Shown here: positions 8,516-17,757 of the stretch, piece by piece
Layout: every line of letters begins with the position of its first letter
Numbering within the stretch: position 1 is the first letter of the stretch
Virus record (IMG/VR): IMGVR_UViG_3300017746_000134
Location: 1-25,304 of that record
Length of the DNA: 25,304 bases
Reading direction: 5' to 3' (one strand)
Source: a virus
Program-made: the position numbers and the translations under genes
Notes under the pieces: generated by a model
What the model was told of the DNA's origin: nothing
Seen by the model: the letters and a program-made list of their open reading frames with translations, nothing else
Databases searched by the model: none

Positions 8516-9739
8516 CTAAAAATAACTGACCACTTTATCACCCCAACCATGTGACGCGCTATAAGGCCACATAAGATACCTATAAGGGACTTGTCCAGCC
8601 AAGCTTCTGACTACAGTCATGTAAGGATTGTTAAGCGATTTAAGGGTCTTAATCTCTTCTTTTGTTATAGTGTCATGGTGAACTACTATTCCATTGCTAT
8701 CTTCGAATACAAGCACTCCAAAAGCGCAATCCTCATATAAAAAGTCATGCTTATTAATCTTAACATAATAATCTTTAGTTTGGTGGTATATAGAATCTCC
8801 TTCTGTACCAGGAGGTGGCAAGTTCTGTTGACATCTATGTGTTATAGTCTGATCTTTAAATTTTATTCCAGCATACAGTTCATAATCCTCTAAGGTTCGC
8901 TCTTCTCCAAGATCATACTCTTTAAAGGTATTCTTATTGCAAGGAGAACACACCTCTCCGTTTACTCCTAAGAGTTGTCTTGTTCTTGCTTTTGATTGAT
9001 TATCTCTTTCAAACCATTTCTTATGATCGTCCCAATGTTTAGCCCTGCCCTCACGCGTATACTCATGCCATACTATTGGTTTATGTGGCGCAAACAAATC
9101 GTAGCCATGCGTGTAAGCCCTGACTGATATAGATATTTCTTCTCCATAGAAATACATAAGCGGATCATGAGGAACCTCTTTACAAAACTGACCCAATGTA
9201 AAAGCAAAGTGTCCAGAGTAAAACCTTGAGGGGACAGGAACAATACTTTTTGGCATTGTGTATGGGTGAAAAAGAGCTACGCCATCTTTCCACGTATTCA
9301 CTTTCATACCGTATACAGTTTCATTTTGTTCAATAGGTTTATTAATATGGTATGCCGGGCAGTATGAAGTAAGCAAAGGTTTTTTAAAGCCCTGCTTCTG
9401 AAGCCTAGCTATAGTACTAATACATTCACTGTCCCACCCCTCAATAAACCTATGATGCGAATCTAAATGAAGAGTATAGTCCTCTCCATTATAGTGTTGT
9501 TGTATCTGATTACGTGCCCAGCAAGTGCCTTGAGCCTCTGTGTGTGGTATCTGTATTACTATAAACCTTCCGTCTTCAGCAAACTGATCAAGTCGGTCCC
9601 ACTCATCTTCTTCGGCATACTGGTGAGCTATGCATATTTTTAAATTCTCTGGATGATGAGCTTTCTCAATAAGATCTTTGATGGTAGGTATAAGCTCAGG
9701 ATCACGATAACTCGCAATCTGTACAAATATAGATTTCAT
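8516..9739 (-). CDS. GlcNAc-type glycosyltransferase (GT60-like)
   Basis: The 407-aa protein begins SIFVQIASYRDPEL (3-16), the opening strand and loop of the Pfam 'Glycosyltransferase (GlcNAc)' family, which includes Skp1 GlcNAc-transferases. CWARNQIQQ (73-81) and the metal/nucleotide-sugar motif LHLDSHHRF (90-98, with D93-S94-H95 in the DxD position) follow. FYGEEISISVRAYTHGYDL and a WHEY segment follow in the middle. The last 95 residues are less familiar. It likely transfers GlcNAc or a related sugar from a UDP-sugar. The enzyme is soluble, with no signal peptide. It lies between the cysteine-rich appendage gene and the 264-aa tail protein gene, so the target may be a virion protein, though host surface glycans or a host protein cannot be excluded. 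Confidence 0.82.
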   Translation of the reverse strand: MKSIFVQIASYRDPELIPTIKDLIEKAHHPENLKICIAHQYAEEDEWDRLDQFAEDGRFIVIQIPHTEAQGTCWARNQIQQHYNGEDYTLHLDSHHRFIEGWDSECISTIARLQKQGFKKPLLTSYCPAYHINKPIEQNETVYGMKVNTWKDGVALFHPYTMPKSIVPVPSRFYSGHFAFTLGQFCKEVPHDPLMYFYGEEISISVRAYTHGYDLFAPHKPIVWHEYTREGRAKHWDDHKKWFERDNQSKARTRQLLGVNGEVCSPCNKNTFKEYDLGEERTLEDYELYAGIKFKDQTITHRCQQNLPPPGTEGDSIYHQTKDYYVKINKHDFLYEDCAFGVLVFEDSNGIVVHHDTITKEEIKTLKSLNNPYMTVVRSLAGQVPYRYLMWPYSASHGWGDKVVSYF

Positions 9740-9774
9740 TAGATTTAATTTTATGTACTAAGATAATCAATTAA

Positions 9775-12009
9775 TTAAAATCCAAACCCTCCTCCTGTAC
9801 ACTGGCTATTATTACATCCTGAAGATGTAATTATTTGTATTACGTCTCCTTGAGAAGCAGCGGTAGTTGTGCCCTGAATAGTGCCACAAAAAGTCTGTCC
9901 TGTATTAGTTCTAAAAAACACTACAGTTGAAACAGCTAATGAAGCTATATATGAAATTCTATAACTCACAAAAGTACCACACGTAGTAATTAGATAAGTA
10001 AATGTGGAGACATCTTGTGTTATTTGTCCTCCAACAATTAATGTTATATCAGAGTCTTGAGTAATACTTGTAGGATTAAATGTAACACTTGAATTAGCTA
10101 TACTAAATCCATCTGTAACTAAAATACTTGAGTTAAAAGTTGTAGTATCTAAAGGCGAAGGTCCTGTAACAAAAGATCCAATAGTGTCACCTATCAAATT
10201 ATACCCCACACCCAGAGTGCTTCCAGTGATATTATTGTCAATTGATGTTATAGTTCCAGTAATATTTTGAGGAGCTGAACTACAAGTAGTTGTTACTCCA
10301 GTAAATTGAGCTCCATTCCAATACCTAGATATTTTTGAGCCTGAGCTAGTGAATGCATAGGTTCCAGCATTTGCATAATCTGATGTTCCACAAGAGTTTT
10401 GAGTTTTCCAAATTGCAGTCACTGCACTAAAATTATTATTTGCATTTCCAAAAACAGTTGTATTTCCTCCAGAAGGACATACGTCTGTAGCTTGATTATA
10501 TTCTACACTATATGCATAACAATCAACGGTAGGAGTACACGCTGAACTATCACCAGTGCAGCCGCTAAAAGTTTGTGTTATAGTATTGTTTGTAGAGGTA
10601 GCTGTAGAATCACCTGTTATAACATAACAAGTAGTTCCTGTATTGCTTGTATGAATTGAATCACCTATACTAGCACTTCCAGTTGTTTTAACCACTATTT
10701 CTCCTCCTCCAGTGCAAAGCTCAGCAGTGAAATAGGAATTAGGATCTGTGTTAGCTGGTGGTGCTGATCCTCCAGGACATGAGCCTTGTGGATCTTCTGT
10801 TATTGTACCACCAAGGCTTAAAGAACTATTTTGGTAACACAAAGACCTTTCTTCGTTAGGGGAAAGTGATACATTGTTATAAGAAGAACCAGCACAATCA
10901 GTATAACTGTATGTACCTCCAGAGCCACCGCCATTAAGTATAGATAAGGTGCATCCAACTCCAGGACAAGGAGATGTAATGGTATTGGTTGTAGTTCTAG
11001 TAGTTTGGCTAACTAATCTATAACAACCCGAAGCTGCACTTATTTGTGTTTCGTCACCTATTTGTCCAGAACCTAATTGCACATCGTATTCATTACTAGA
11101 GTTTGTTATGTCTCTAGCTACAAAGGAGTTATTAGGAGGAGGAACTACAATACAAGGATTAGTTCCGCTTGTACATCCAGTATAAGCTGTCCCATCATAC
11201 ACCCCACCAAATGTGGTATCTGATCCTAATCTTTGAGAGTTAATCTGGTAACACGTTGTTGATCCATTAATTTTTACTGAGGTTGTTCCCTCATTAAAAG
11301 TTGTTCCAACAGGCGCTTGAATAACAAGCGTATTATTAGGGTTGTTACACTCCTGAGCAAACCAGTAAGTAAATTGAGGCGGCACTGCAGGGCACGCAGC
11401 GTCTGCTGTTAAAGCTAAGCCATTCTCTACTAAAGGTATGCCTGAGCTAAGAGTGGTAACTGGAGCGGCATTACTATACGAATAGTACGCGTTTGAATTT
11501 GTATTTAGATAAATAAACTGATTGCTTGTAGGGGGAATTGATGTGTAAATAGCACTTTTAGCTCCTGTACCCGCAGACACTGGACACAAATTAAGAAGAT
11601 AATATTCCGCAGGTGTTCCTGGATCTGGCACACAAACGCCTGATATTGTATTTGCCGTACCATTTACCGCCAAAGAATCAATAAGCCAACAGTTAGAATT
11701 AATGCTAGTTGTAACCTCTTGACCTACTGCAAAATTATTCTTTAATACAACATGGTCTTGAGTACCCGTAACTTTATCTGTAATTTTAAACGCATTATTG
11801 GCTGCTGGCGTAGGATCGGGAGAAGGCTTACTACACGATGGACAATCTTGTGGCGGGTCTAAAACTCCATTAACTTGTTGACGGGCTGTGACACCGCCCA
11901 TTTGATAAAACCCATCAGCTGCAAGGGTGGTTAAAGCCGCATCAGTATAGACAGCAGTAGCTTTTGCAAAATTAAAAGTGTCTATGTAGTATATATCAGC
12001 TTGAGCCAT
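9775..12009 (-). CDS. Cysteine-rich modular virion protein, probable receptor-binding/tail appendage
   Basis: The 744-aa protein is rich in Thr, Ser, Asn, Gly and Cys and contains almost no helix. Residues 1-60 (IYYIDTFNFAKATAVYTD ... GFYQMGG, ending CPSCS) form an N-terminal unit I have seen at the head of marine phage virion proteins. A Pro-rich linker (61-70) leads to about six degenerate modules of 50-80 residues (about 71-510). Each has the rough order aromatic strand, CxxxxxxxV, GDxxxx, G..CYxI, then a later Cys. The last part (about 515-744) is Thr/Ser/Ile-rich beta structure ending CTGGGFGF. The gene begins 20 nt after the muzzle-like gene, whose own C-terminus carries related modules. 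Composition and repeats point to an exposed, host-contacting protein. The exact role is inferred. Confidence 0.6.
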   Translation of the reverse strand: MAQADIYYIDTFNFAKATAVYTDAALTTLAADGFYQMGGVTARQQVNGVLDPPQDCPSCSKPSPDPTPAANNAFKITDKVTGTQDHVVLKNNFAVGQEVTTSINSNCWLIDSLAVNGTANTISGVCVPDPGTPAEYYLLNLCPVSAGTGAKSAIYTSIPPTSNQFIYLNTNSNAYYSYSNAAPVTTLSSGIPLVENGLALTADAACPAVPPQFTYWFAQECNNPNNTLVIQAPVGTTFNEGTTSVKINGSTTCYQINSQRLGSDTTFGGVYDGTAYTGCTSGTNPCIVVPPPNNSFVARDITNSSNEYDVQLGSGQIGDETQISAASGCYRLVSQTTRTTTNTITSPCPGVGCTLSILNGGGSGGTYSYTDCAGSSYNNVSLSPNEERSLCYQNSSLSLGGTITEDPQGSCPGGSAPPANTDPNSYFTAELCTGGGEIVVKTTGSASIGDSIHTSNTGTTCYVITGDSTATSTNNTITQTFSGCTGDSSACTPTVDCYAYSVEYNQATDVCPSGGNTTVFGNANNNFSAVTAIWKTQNSCGTSDYANAGTYAFTSSGSKISRYWNGAQFTGVTTTCSSAPQNITGTITSIDNNITGSTLGVGYNLIGDTIGSFVTGPSPLDTTTFNSSILVTDGFSIANSSVTFNPTSITQDSDITLIVGGQITQDVSTFTYLITTCGTFVSYRISYIASLAVSTVVFFRTNTGQTFCGTIQGTTTAASQGDVIQIITSSGCNNSQCTGGGFGF
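10480..11799 (-). repeat. Degenerate cysteine modules in the 744-aa protein
   Basis: About six protein-level repeats are recognisable by the recurring core GD/VGxxxxxxx..G..CY/CW-x-I followed some 15-25 residues later by another Cys. Examples are SNCWLIDS, TTCYQINS, SGCYRLVS and TTCYVITG. Boundaries are approximate because the units are strongly diverged. Confidence 0.6.
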
Positions 12010-12029
12010 TGTATAAAATTAATTAATTT

Positions 12030-15000
12030 TTAACATAAAGAGAATGATATTACTCTTCCGTTATTTCCTATTTGCACCCATCCTTCCATAAAACCTGCTT
12101 GAGCTTTTTTAGTTCCTGTAGCCGGTGCTCTAAAACCAAAGTACTTGTTATTTCCATTAAATGGAGTATTGAAGTTTGAATCGATAAAAAATAAAACATC
12201 CCCGTTAAATAAATTATTAGTTGTTGTTATCGATGTAAACACAGGATTGCTACAGTATATCGTATTACAAGGTTCTAATTGAGACGAACTATCTGCGCCA
12301 TTATTTTGTCTTTGATTAAACATCCAAATAGGGTTATCAGTAGAATCGCTTGGACAGTTTACAGGGTCATTACATGCGGATGCTTCTCCTACAATATCAC
12401 CGCTAGCTCCATCACCCCAATTTACTATTTCTATTTGAGCGCATTTTCTTATACTTACATTTGATCCGCTTAAATTTATTTCATCATAATAAACAAAATT
12501 ACCAACACTAAATAAACCTAATGAAGTCTTTCCTGATAAGAATACTCTTGTTCCACTACTACCACACTGAATAGCTGAGTAGTTATATTGTTCACACGCA
12601 GATCCTGCTGTTACAGTACCATTAGTTCCTGATGTTCTTACGGGTATATTCTGAGCACATTTTACAACTGACTTTCCGCCTCCAACTGTTTCTTGTAATT
12701 GAACCCCATTACAACTCTCCCAAGTAAATATATTGTCAGATCCTCCACAAGATGAACCTGCCGTTACCGTACCTGTACTTGGAGTGGTGGTTGGTATTGT
12801 TGTCGAACATACATCCACAGCGTCTCCAGCGGGTAATGAAGCTATAAAATCTGGGTTGCCATCACAATCTGTAAAGTCAATTCTTATAGTGTCCGCATTA
12901 GCAACAACATCATAAGTAGTACAAGTAGACGGTGATGCTAAAGTATAAGAGTTACAGGCTAACGGAGCTGGTGTAACGTCTGGTCCAGGAGTAGGAGTAG
13001 GCTCTACGTTACATCCCACACAACAAACATCATTTAAATCTACGTTAGAATAACATAGTTGTACTTCTGTAGAATTTCTATAATCATAAATCAGATATAA
13101 ATTGTCTCCTGTATTTCCAGAAGGCATTGTAAAGGTTGCGGTAACCTCCGGAATATTAAATTGTAAAGGCGTAACATTAGTTGATGCAGCAAGTAAAGCT
13201 ATTATGTCTGATTGTATAAACTCTCCATATACAGTAGCTGTTCTTAAAAACCTAAAGTTGTTAGTGTCACGTTTAAAATTGTAATTATCAAATCCAATCT
13301 TGTTACTACCTATAATAACCTTTGCACCATCGTCTGGTATTACACCAGCTCCTTGACCACCAGTTAAACTTAAAAACTGACTAACTAAAGGGTTGTTAGT
13401 TCCATTTGTAAATTCCATTAATTCACTATGAAGAGGAGAATTAAACAATCCATCTTGCCACCTGTACTCATTGTGTATAAACTTTCCTCCATCTGCATTA
13501 CTTCCTATACCCACTTGAATGATTGTAATTTCATCAGGCTCTGGGCAGTTAACTGTTACCTCAATGGTATCAGCTGTAATGCTGTTTGAAGAAACCACTA
13601 TTGTCATGTCTTCAGCATATACTGAATTTTTAGCCACATTTAATATTCCATTAACGGAAGTAGTTACACTAGTAGAAGTTCCGTTATATAAGGCTGTAAT
13701 AGTGTACGTATTATTATTTGTAGAATCTTCAATTATTATTTCATTTCCTGAAGCGGCAGTTGAATTTGTTTCTGTAATCATTTTAACTAATCCTGCATTT
13801 GGATTTGGCGTATCCGCCTCAGTTATAATATTGTCATTGCCGCCACTAGGAATAACATATTCTATTTCTACCGTACCGACCTCTTGAGTAACATCTACAC
13901 AATATGAAACCTGTTCACCTACTGGTATTGTTATGTTCCTTGAGCTACCGCAAAGGTCACAGTTACCTACAAATGGTAATGTAATACTGTTGGCAGACAG
14001 AACATACTCGTTCATATAAGGGTCAAAGCCCCCTATTTTCTGCGCATCAAAATTGTCATGGAATAAATCTCTAAACCAACCTCGCATTCCAGACTCTGAA
14101 ATTACAGTCAATGACTCTTGGTTATAAGCACCACCTTTTAACTGTATAACAGCGCCTCTTTGCTCATCTGTAAAAAACTTGTCGGCTCCAAACACTGCAA
14201 AGCTTTCAGGGTTTCTGCTTATACCAAACTCTTCTATTCTAGATATTTGTTGACCTAACACTTCTGGAACTGAAGTAAGGGATCCAGTGCCTCCTGCATC
14301 TGTAAGTAAATCTTTACCTGCTAGTACATAAGATATTTTATCTTCTTGTAAAGTAAGTATATCTGTTTTTCTAGAATGTAATTTTTGAATAGATCCAAAT
14401 GAATCTTCTAAGGTTTTGTAGTTGACAAGCCCTAGGTTAAACTCATTAAGTTTATTTACGTTTGATTCATCATTGTATACACCACTATAAGTTAAATCCG
14501 CAAACCTGTGCGCTTCTTTATATTCTTGTCCTGATGTTGTTGTAACTCTATTACCTAGCGCAAAGGCTTCACCTTTTACTGAGTCTCTTATGGTATAACT
14601 TTCAACTCCATTTCCAAAAGTAAAACAATCAAAAAATCCTGTGTCAACTATTGCAGAGTTTTTAGTTTGAACACGTTGATTTGCTTGTGTTCCTTGATGT
14701 TCTCCATTAGTATTAACATTAAAATTTAAATTATTCTCATACCATATATCAGGAGATGCATCTGAAGGTAGTGTTTCGAATACTACAACTCCGCCTTGAT
14801 TTGCTCGTTCAACTGTTATTTCTATTTCAGAATTTGAAGAGTTGCCGCCCCCAAATATTCCAGAACTTGTACAGCTTAATGTTCCTGTGGCTAAAAACCA
14901 TAAAGAATTATCTCCCCCATTAGAATTATCACTTCTCCAAAATTGATAATAATTTTTATCAAAACCCACATCTATATAGCCTGGTAATAATGCATTACTT

Positions 15001-17756
15001 ATTGTTTCTTCAGGAATTTTTTCATTTGCACCACCAGTTAATAAAGTGGAATTATAAATATTTGTAACCGTAGGAGAATCAGACTTACTTCCAACATCAA
15101 AAATACTTTCTTGTGCAATTAAATCTCCTATGTTATCTCCATCAAACCAAGATTTAAAATCAGTATAATTAGTAGTTGCGACCAACTCGCCTGAAGTATA
15201 TGTGTTTCTTCTGTATTCACACTCTCCCAAAAAACCTCCTTCCGCTCCTTCACGGTGTTGAAAAACTCTAATAGTTATTACACTATTTACAGGTATGGTA
15301 TAGTCTATATATGGAGTCGTAGAAGATGTGTTAGGATCGGGGTTAATTATATTTACTCGCGCTCTTCCTACAGGATAGCCTCTCATTTTGTTAAAAGGAG
15401 GAAATGTTGATGTTGTGGCTGGGTAAGCGACTCTGTTGCCACCCGGCTCTTCGCTTGAGGTTAAATTAAATCCGCTAGGAACAATTTCCATATAAGGCCC
15501 AGCAGGAACTTCTATAAAAGCGCCATCTACACTTGGATCAAAAGGATTTGTTGTGTCGGCAGGATTTTTTATTTTAAGAAAATCTTGAGCTTGTACTTTT
15601 TTGTCAATTACGACAGCCTCAACGCATTGAGTTACAGCTCCACCACTGTCTCGTTTAACTATTAATCTTTGTCCCGCTTCAATTTTTGCAGCATTTTCAC
15701 CTTCTAGCAAAAAGAAAACACTATTAGACCTAGGGTCTTGAAAAAATGTTTCACTATAGATTGTTTCATAAGTGCCTACTGTAGGCTTTAAAACAAACTT
15801 ATAAAACTTAGCCCAGTAAGGAGCTCTTTGAGCCCAAGGAATTGTGACTTGTATTTGATTTTGTGTTGTTGAATTAGCGCACGGTATTTGAACAGTATTG
15901 TTTGGACTTACGAGAGCCGTCGATGATCTTAAAAACTCATCCATATAGACTACTCCTATTTCATAACCTCTATTACTATGTAAGCTTTTAGGGTTAGAAA
16001 TAGTACTAAATTGAGCACTAACCGAAATAACTTTAAAATACTCGTAAAAACCTCCTGATGGATTAGCAACGTCACTAACATAACGCATAGCAGGTAATTG
16101 TAATTTTATATAATTAGACGAAGGTGTATTGTCTACTATTTTAATTGGTTGGTTTGCAGCCGTTATTCCGCTTTCATACTTATAAACAGTTCCAGAGGCA
16201 GTGGTTTGAGTTGGATTAATTAAACAATTTACAGTATCAGTCAAAGTAAACCCCGAACAAGATGTTGGATTAGAGGCGTCGTAAACAGGCTTAATATTAG
16301 TTGCTGTTCCTATAGCTTGTTGAAAATCTAGTGACTCAACTAATTCATAAATAGAAGTGAAGTTTTGAGGCAATAAATACGTATACTGAATATTTGTATT
16401 TTGTTGTTGAGTTGTTGGCTGACCTGTGGTAGGATCATAAAGAGAATGCTCAAACGTAAAAGAGAAACTTAAAGCTGTATTTACTTTAAGATCAGTAAAA
16501 ACATTTAAAGATGATAAATTAAATTTTATTACAGAATTAGAAATATTTTGAGAACTACCGAATGTATATACACCACTTTCAGTAGTTGAAACTAATGAAG
16601 TATTTCTAACTTCTCCAGCAATTAAATTTGCTTGAAATTCTAATTTAACTGGATTATTAAAAATATCTTTTAAATCATAACCCTCTATATAATTACCGTA
16701 GACTAATCTATTCCCCATTAAGGTTTGACCTAAAGCCTTAAGTGGAACATTATCATATAGTCTTAAAAGCTCTGTGGAAGGTAAAACAGTAAAAATTTTA
16801 CTATTATTAAAAGTAAATGTATACTCTGTGTTATCAGCGTACCCTTGCAAACCTTTAGATAATTTATCAATAATCTTAATTGTATCATCTGTGCTTTCTT
16901 TATAAAGGATTTCGATTCCTTTTACTAAAGAGCTACCTGAATTAAATTGAATATCTACACCAGTTACGGTGTTTAACATACCTTCATTTAAATTAGTTGC
17001 AAAATCATATTGATAAATATTTGGATCAAATGCTGGTTCAGACCACTGTGATGTTGCTGAAAATTCTCCATTAGCATATTGATATCTATAAGCAAAACAA
17101 ATAAACCTTGTTTCTAAAAAATCATCTTGATTGTTATTTTGACTTCTTAACACAATAGTAGGAGACTTAATAGGTGGCTTCTTAATCACCATAAACTCTT
17201 CCGCAGTTACAACATCTACGTCATAAAAAGGATTGGGATAATTCTGTGTTACATTTATAAACCTAGGAGGATTAATGTTGTCAGTAAAAAACAATAAGTC
17301 ATCTACTAAATCTATACCCGTTATTAAATGTTGAGGATTAAAATTCAAAGTAGTGTTAGCACCAAATCCGTCATCAATACTTATTATATGATAAGTAAGG
17401 CTTTGAGTAGTAGGATTAAAAGATACTACCATATCTATCTTTCCTGTCTCTCCTAAAGTATAAGCGGGGTCATGGACAAACCAGTATATTCGGTTACTCT
17501 GTCCATCTTCATAAGCCCCTATACATCTAGCTTGTGAACTTAATAAAACAGCCCCCGTAGTACTAGCAGTTTGCTCATACTGCAAACTAGTCATCTTAGT
17601 ATTACCCTTGGAGTTTTCAACAGAGCCAACTTCCCCACCTTCGGTAGAACCTAGCCTAACATTTAAAGCATCAATGTATTCCCCGTTTGGTACAAGTCTT
17701 TCATCGAGAGACTTATTCATTCTCCCTGCGATAAAATTTCTTTGAATGTTTGCCAT
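12030..17756 (-). CDS. Muzzle/stabilisation-type neck protein with C-terminal cysteine modules, 1908 aa
   Basis: The N-terminus has GRMNKSLDERLVPNGEY (11-27) followed by DALNVRLGSTEGGEVGSVEN. I recognise this opening from the large 'stabilization' proteins of crAss-like and related Bacteroidetes phages; the annotation goes back to P22 gp10, and they probably correspond to the crAss muzzle at the distal end of the tail. A second core is at about 1060-1256: LGNRV..., DKISYVLAGKDLLTDAGG, then FDPYMNEYVLSAN at 1244-1256. After that come Ig-like beta segments (about 1270-1560), a Pro/Thr linker (PTPTPGPDVTPAP, about 1583) and cysteine-rich repeats (about 1600-1800). The start follows the 306-aa ring gene stop by 1 nt. 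It likely closes the neck channel and anchors appendages. The family is fairly secure; the name of the sub-structure is inferred. Confidence 0.75.
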   Translation of the reverse strand: MANIQRNFIAGRMNKSLDERLVPNGEYIDALNVRLGSTEGGEVGSVENSKGNTKMTSLQYEQTASTTGAVLLSSQARCIGAYEDGQSNRIYWFVHDPAYTLGETGKIDMVVSFNPTTQSLTYHIISIDDGFGANTTLNFNPQHLITGIDLVDDLLFFTDNINPPRFINVTQNYPNPFYDVDVVTAEEFMVIKKPPIKSPTIVLRSQNNNQDDFLETRFICFAYRYQYANGEFSATSQWSEPAFDPNIYQYDFATNLNEGMLNTVTGVDIQFNSGSSLVKGIEILYKESTDDTIKIIDKLSKGLQGYADNTEYTFTFNNSKIFTVLPSTELLRLYDNVPLKALGQTLMGNRLVYGNYIEGYDLKDIFNNPVKLEFQANLIAGEVRNTSLVSTTESGVYTFGSSQNISNSVIKFNLSSLNVFTDLKVNTALSFSFTFEHSLYDPTTGQPTTQQQNTNIQYTYLLPQNFTSIYELVESLDFQQAIGTATNIKPVYDASNPTSCSGFTLTDTVNCLINPTQTTASGTVYKYESGITAANQPIKIVDNTPSSNYIKLQLPAMRYVSDVANPSGGFYEYFKVISVSAQFSTISNPKSLHSNRGYEIGVVYMDEFLRSSTALVSPNNTVQIPCANSTTQNQIQVTIPWAQRAPYWAKFYKFVLKPTVGTYETIYSETFFQDPRSNSVFFLLEGENAAKIEAGQRLIVKRDSGGAVTQCVEAVVIDKKVQAQDFLKIKNPADTTNPFDPSVDGAFIEVPAGPYMEIVPSGFNLTSSEEPGGNRVAYPATTSTFPPFNKMRGYPVGRARVNIINPDPNTSSTTPYIDYTIPVNSVITIRVFQHREGAEGGFLGECEYRRNTYTSGELVATTNYTDFKSWFDGDNIGDLIAQESIFDVGSKSDSPTVTNIYNSTLLTGGANEKIPEETISNALLPGYIDVGFDKNYYQFWRSDNSNGGDNSLWFLATGTLSCTSSGIFGGGNSSNSEIEITVERANQGGVVVFETLPSDASPDIWYENNLNFNVNTNGEHQGTQANQRVQTKNSAIVDTGFFDCFTFGNGVESYTIRDSVKGEAFALGNRVTTTSGQEYKEAHRFADLTYSGVYNDESNVNKLNEFNLGLVNYKTLEDSFGSIQKLHSRKTDILTLQEDKISYVLAGKDLLTDAGGTGSLTSVPEVLGQQISRIEEFGISRNPESFAVFGADKFFTDEQRGAVIQLKGGAYNQESLTVISESGMRGWFRDLFHDNFDAQKIGGFDPYMNEYVLSANSITLPFVGNCDLCGSSRNITIPVGEQVSYCVDVTQEVGTVEIEYVIPSGGNDNIITEADTPNPNAGLVKMITETNSTAASGNEIIIEDSTNNNTYTITALYNGTSTSVTTSVNGILNVAKNSVYAEDMTIVVSSNSITADTIEVTVNCPEPDEITIIQVGIGSNADGGKFIHNEYRWQDGLFNSPLHSELMEFTNGTNNPLVSQFLSLTGGQGAGVIPDDGAKVIIGSNKIGFDNYNFKRDTNNFRFLRTATVYGEFIQSDIIALLAASTNVTPLQFNIPEVTATFTMPSGNTGDNLYLIYDYRNSTEVQLCYSNVDLNDVCCVGCNVEPTPTPGPDVTPAPLACNSYTLASPSTCTTYDVVANADTIRIDFTDCDGNPDFIASLPAGDAVDVCSTTIPTTTPSTGTVTAGSSCGGSDNIFTWESCNGVQLQETVGGGKSVVKCAQNIPVRTSGTNGTVTAGSACEQYNYSAIQCGSSGTRVFLSGKTSLGLFSVGNFVYYDEINLSGSNVSIRKCAQIEIVNWGDGASGDIVGEASACNDPVNCPSDSTDNPIWMFNQRQNNGADSSSQLEPCNTIYCSNPVFTSITTTNNLFNGDVLFFIDSNFNTPFNGNNKYFGFRAPATGTKKAQAGFMEGWVQIGNNGRVISFSLC
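12360..12960 (-). repeat. Cysteine-module repeats at the C-terminus of the muzzle-like protein
   Basis: Two to three tandem units are visible. GTVTAGSSC and GTVTAGSAC mark unit starts, KCAQNI and KCAQIEI mark the second cysteine strand, and GEASAC closes the last. The order (Cys, V-rich strand, VGxxV, KCAxI, later Cys) matches that of the modules in the next gene. Confidence 0.65.
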
Positions 17757-17757
17757 T

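Noticed and set aside
12010-12029. AT palindrome around TTAATTAATT as a regulatory site
   Set aside because: Similar AT-only palindromes are common in this AT-rich DNA (also near 9770) and nothing else supports a site.
12279-13887. Plus-strand frames opposite the muzzle-like gene
   Set aside because: The opposite frame encodes a coherent long structural protein; the antisense frames have low-complexity Val/Ser/Ile composition and no support.
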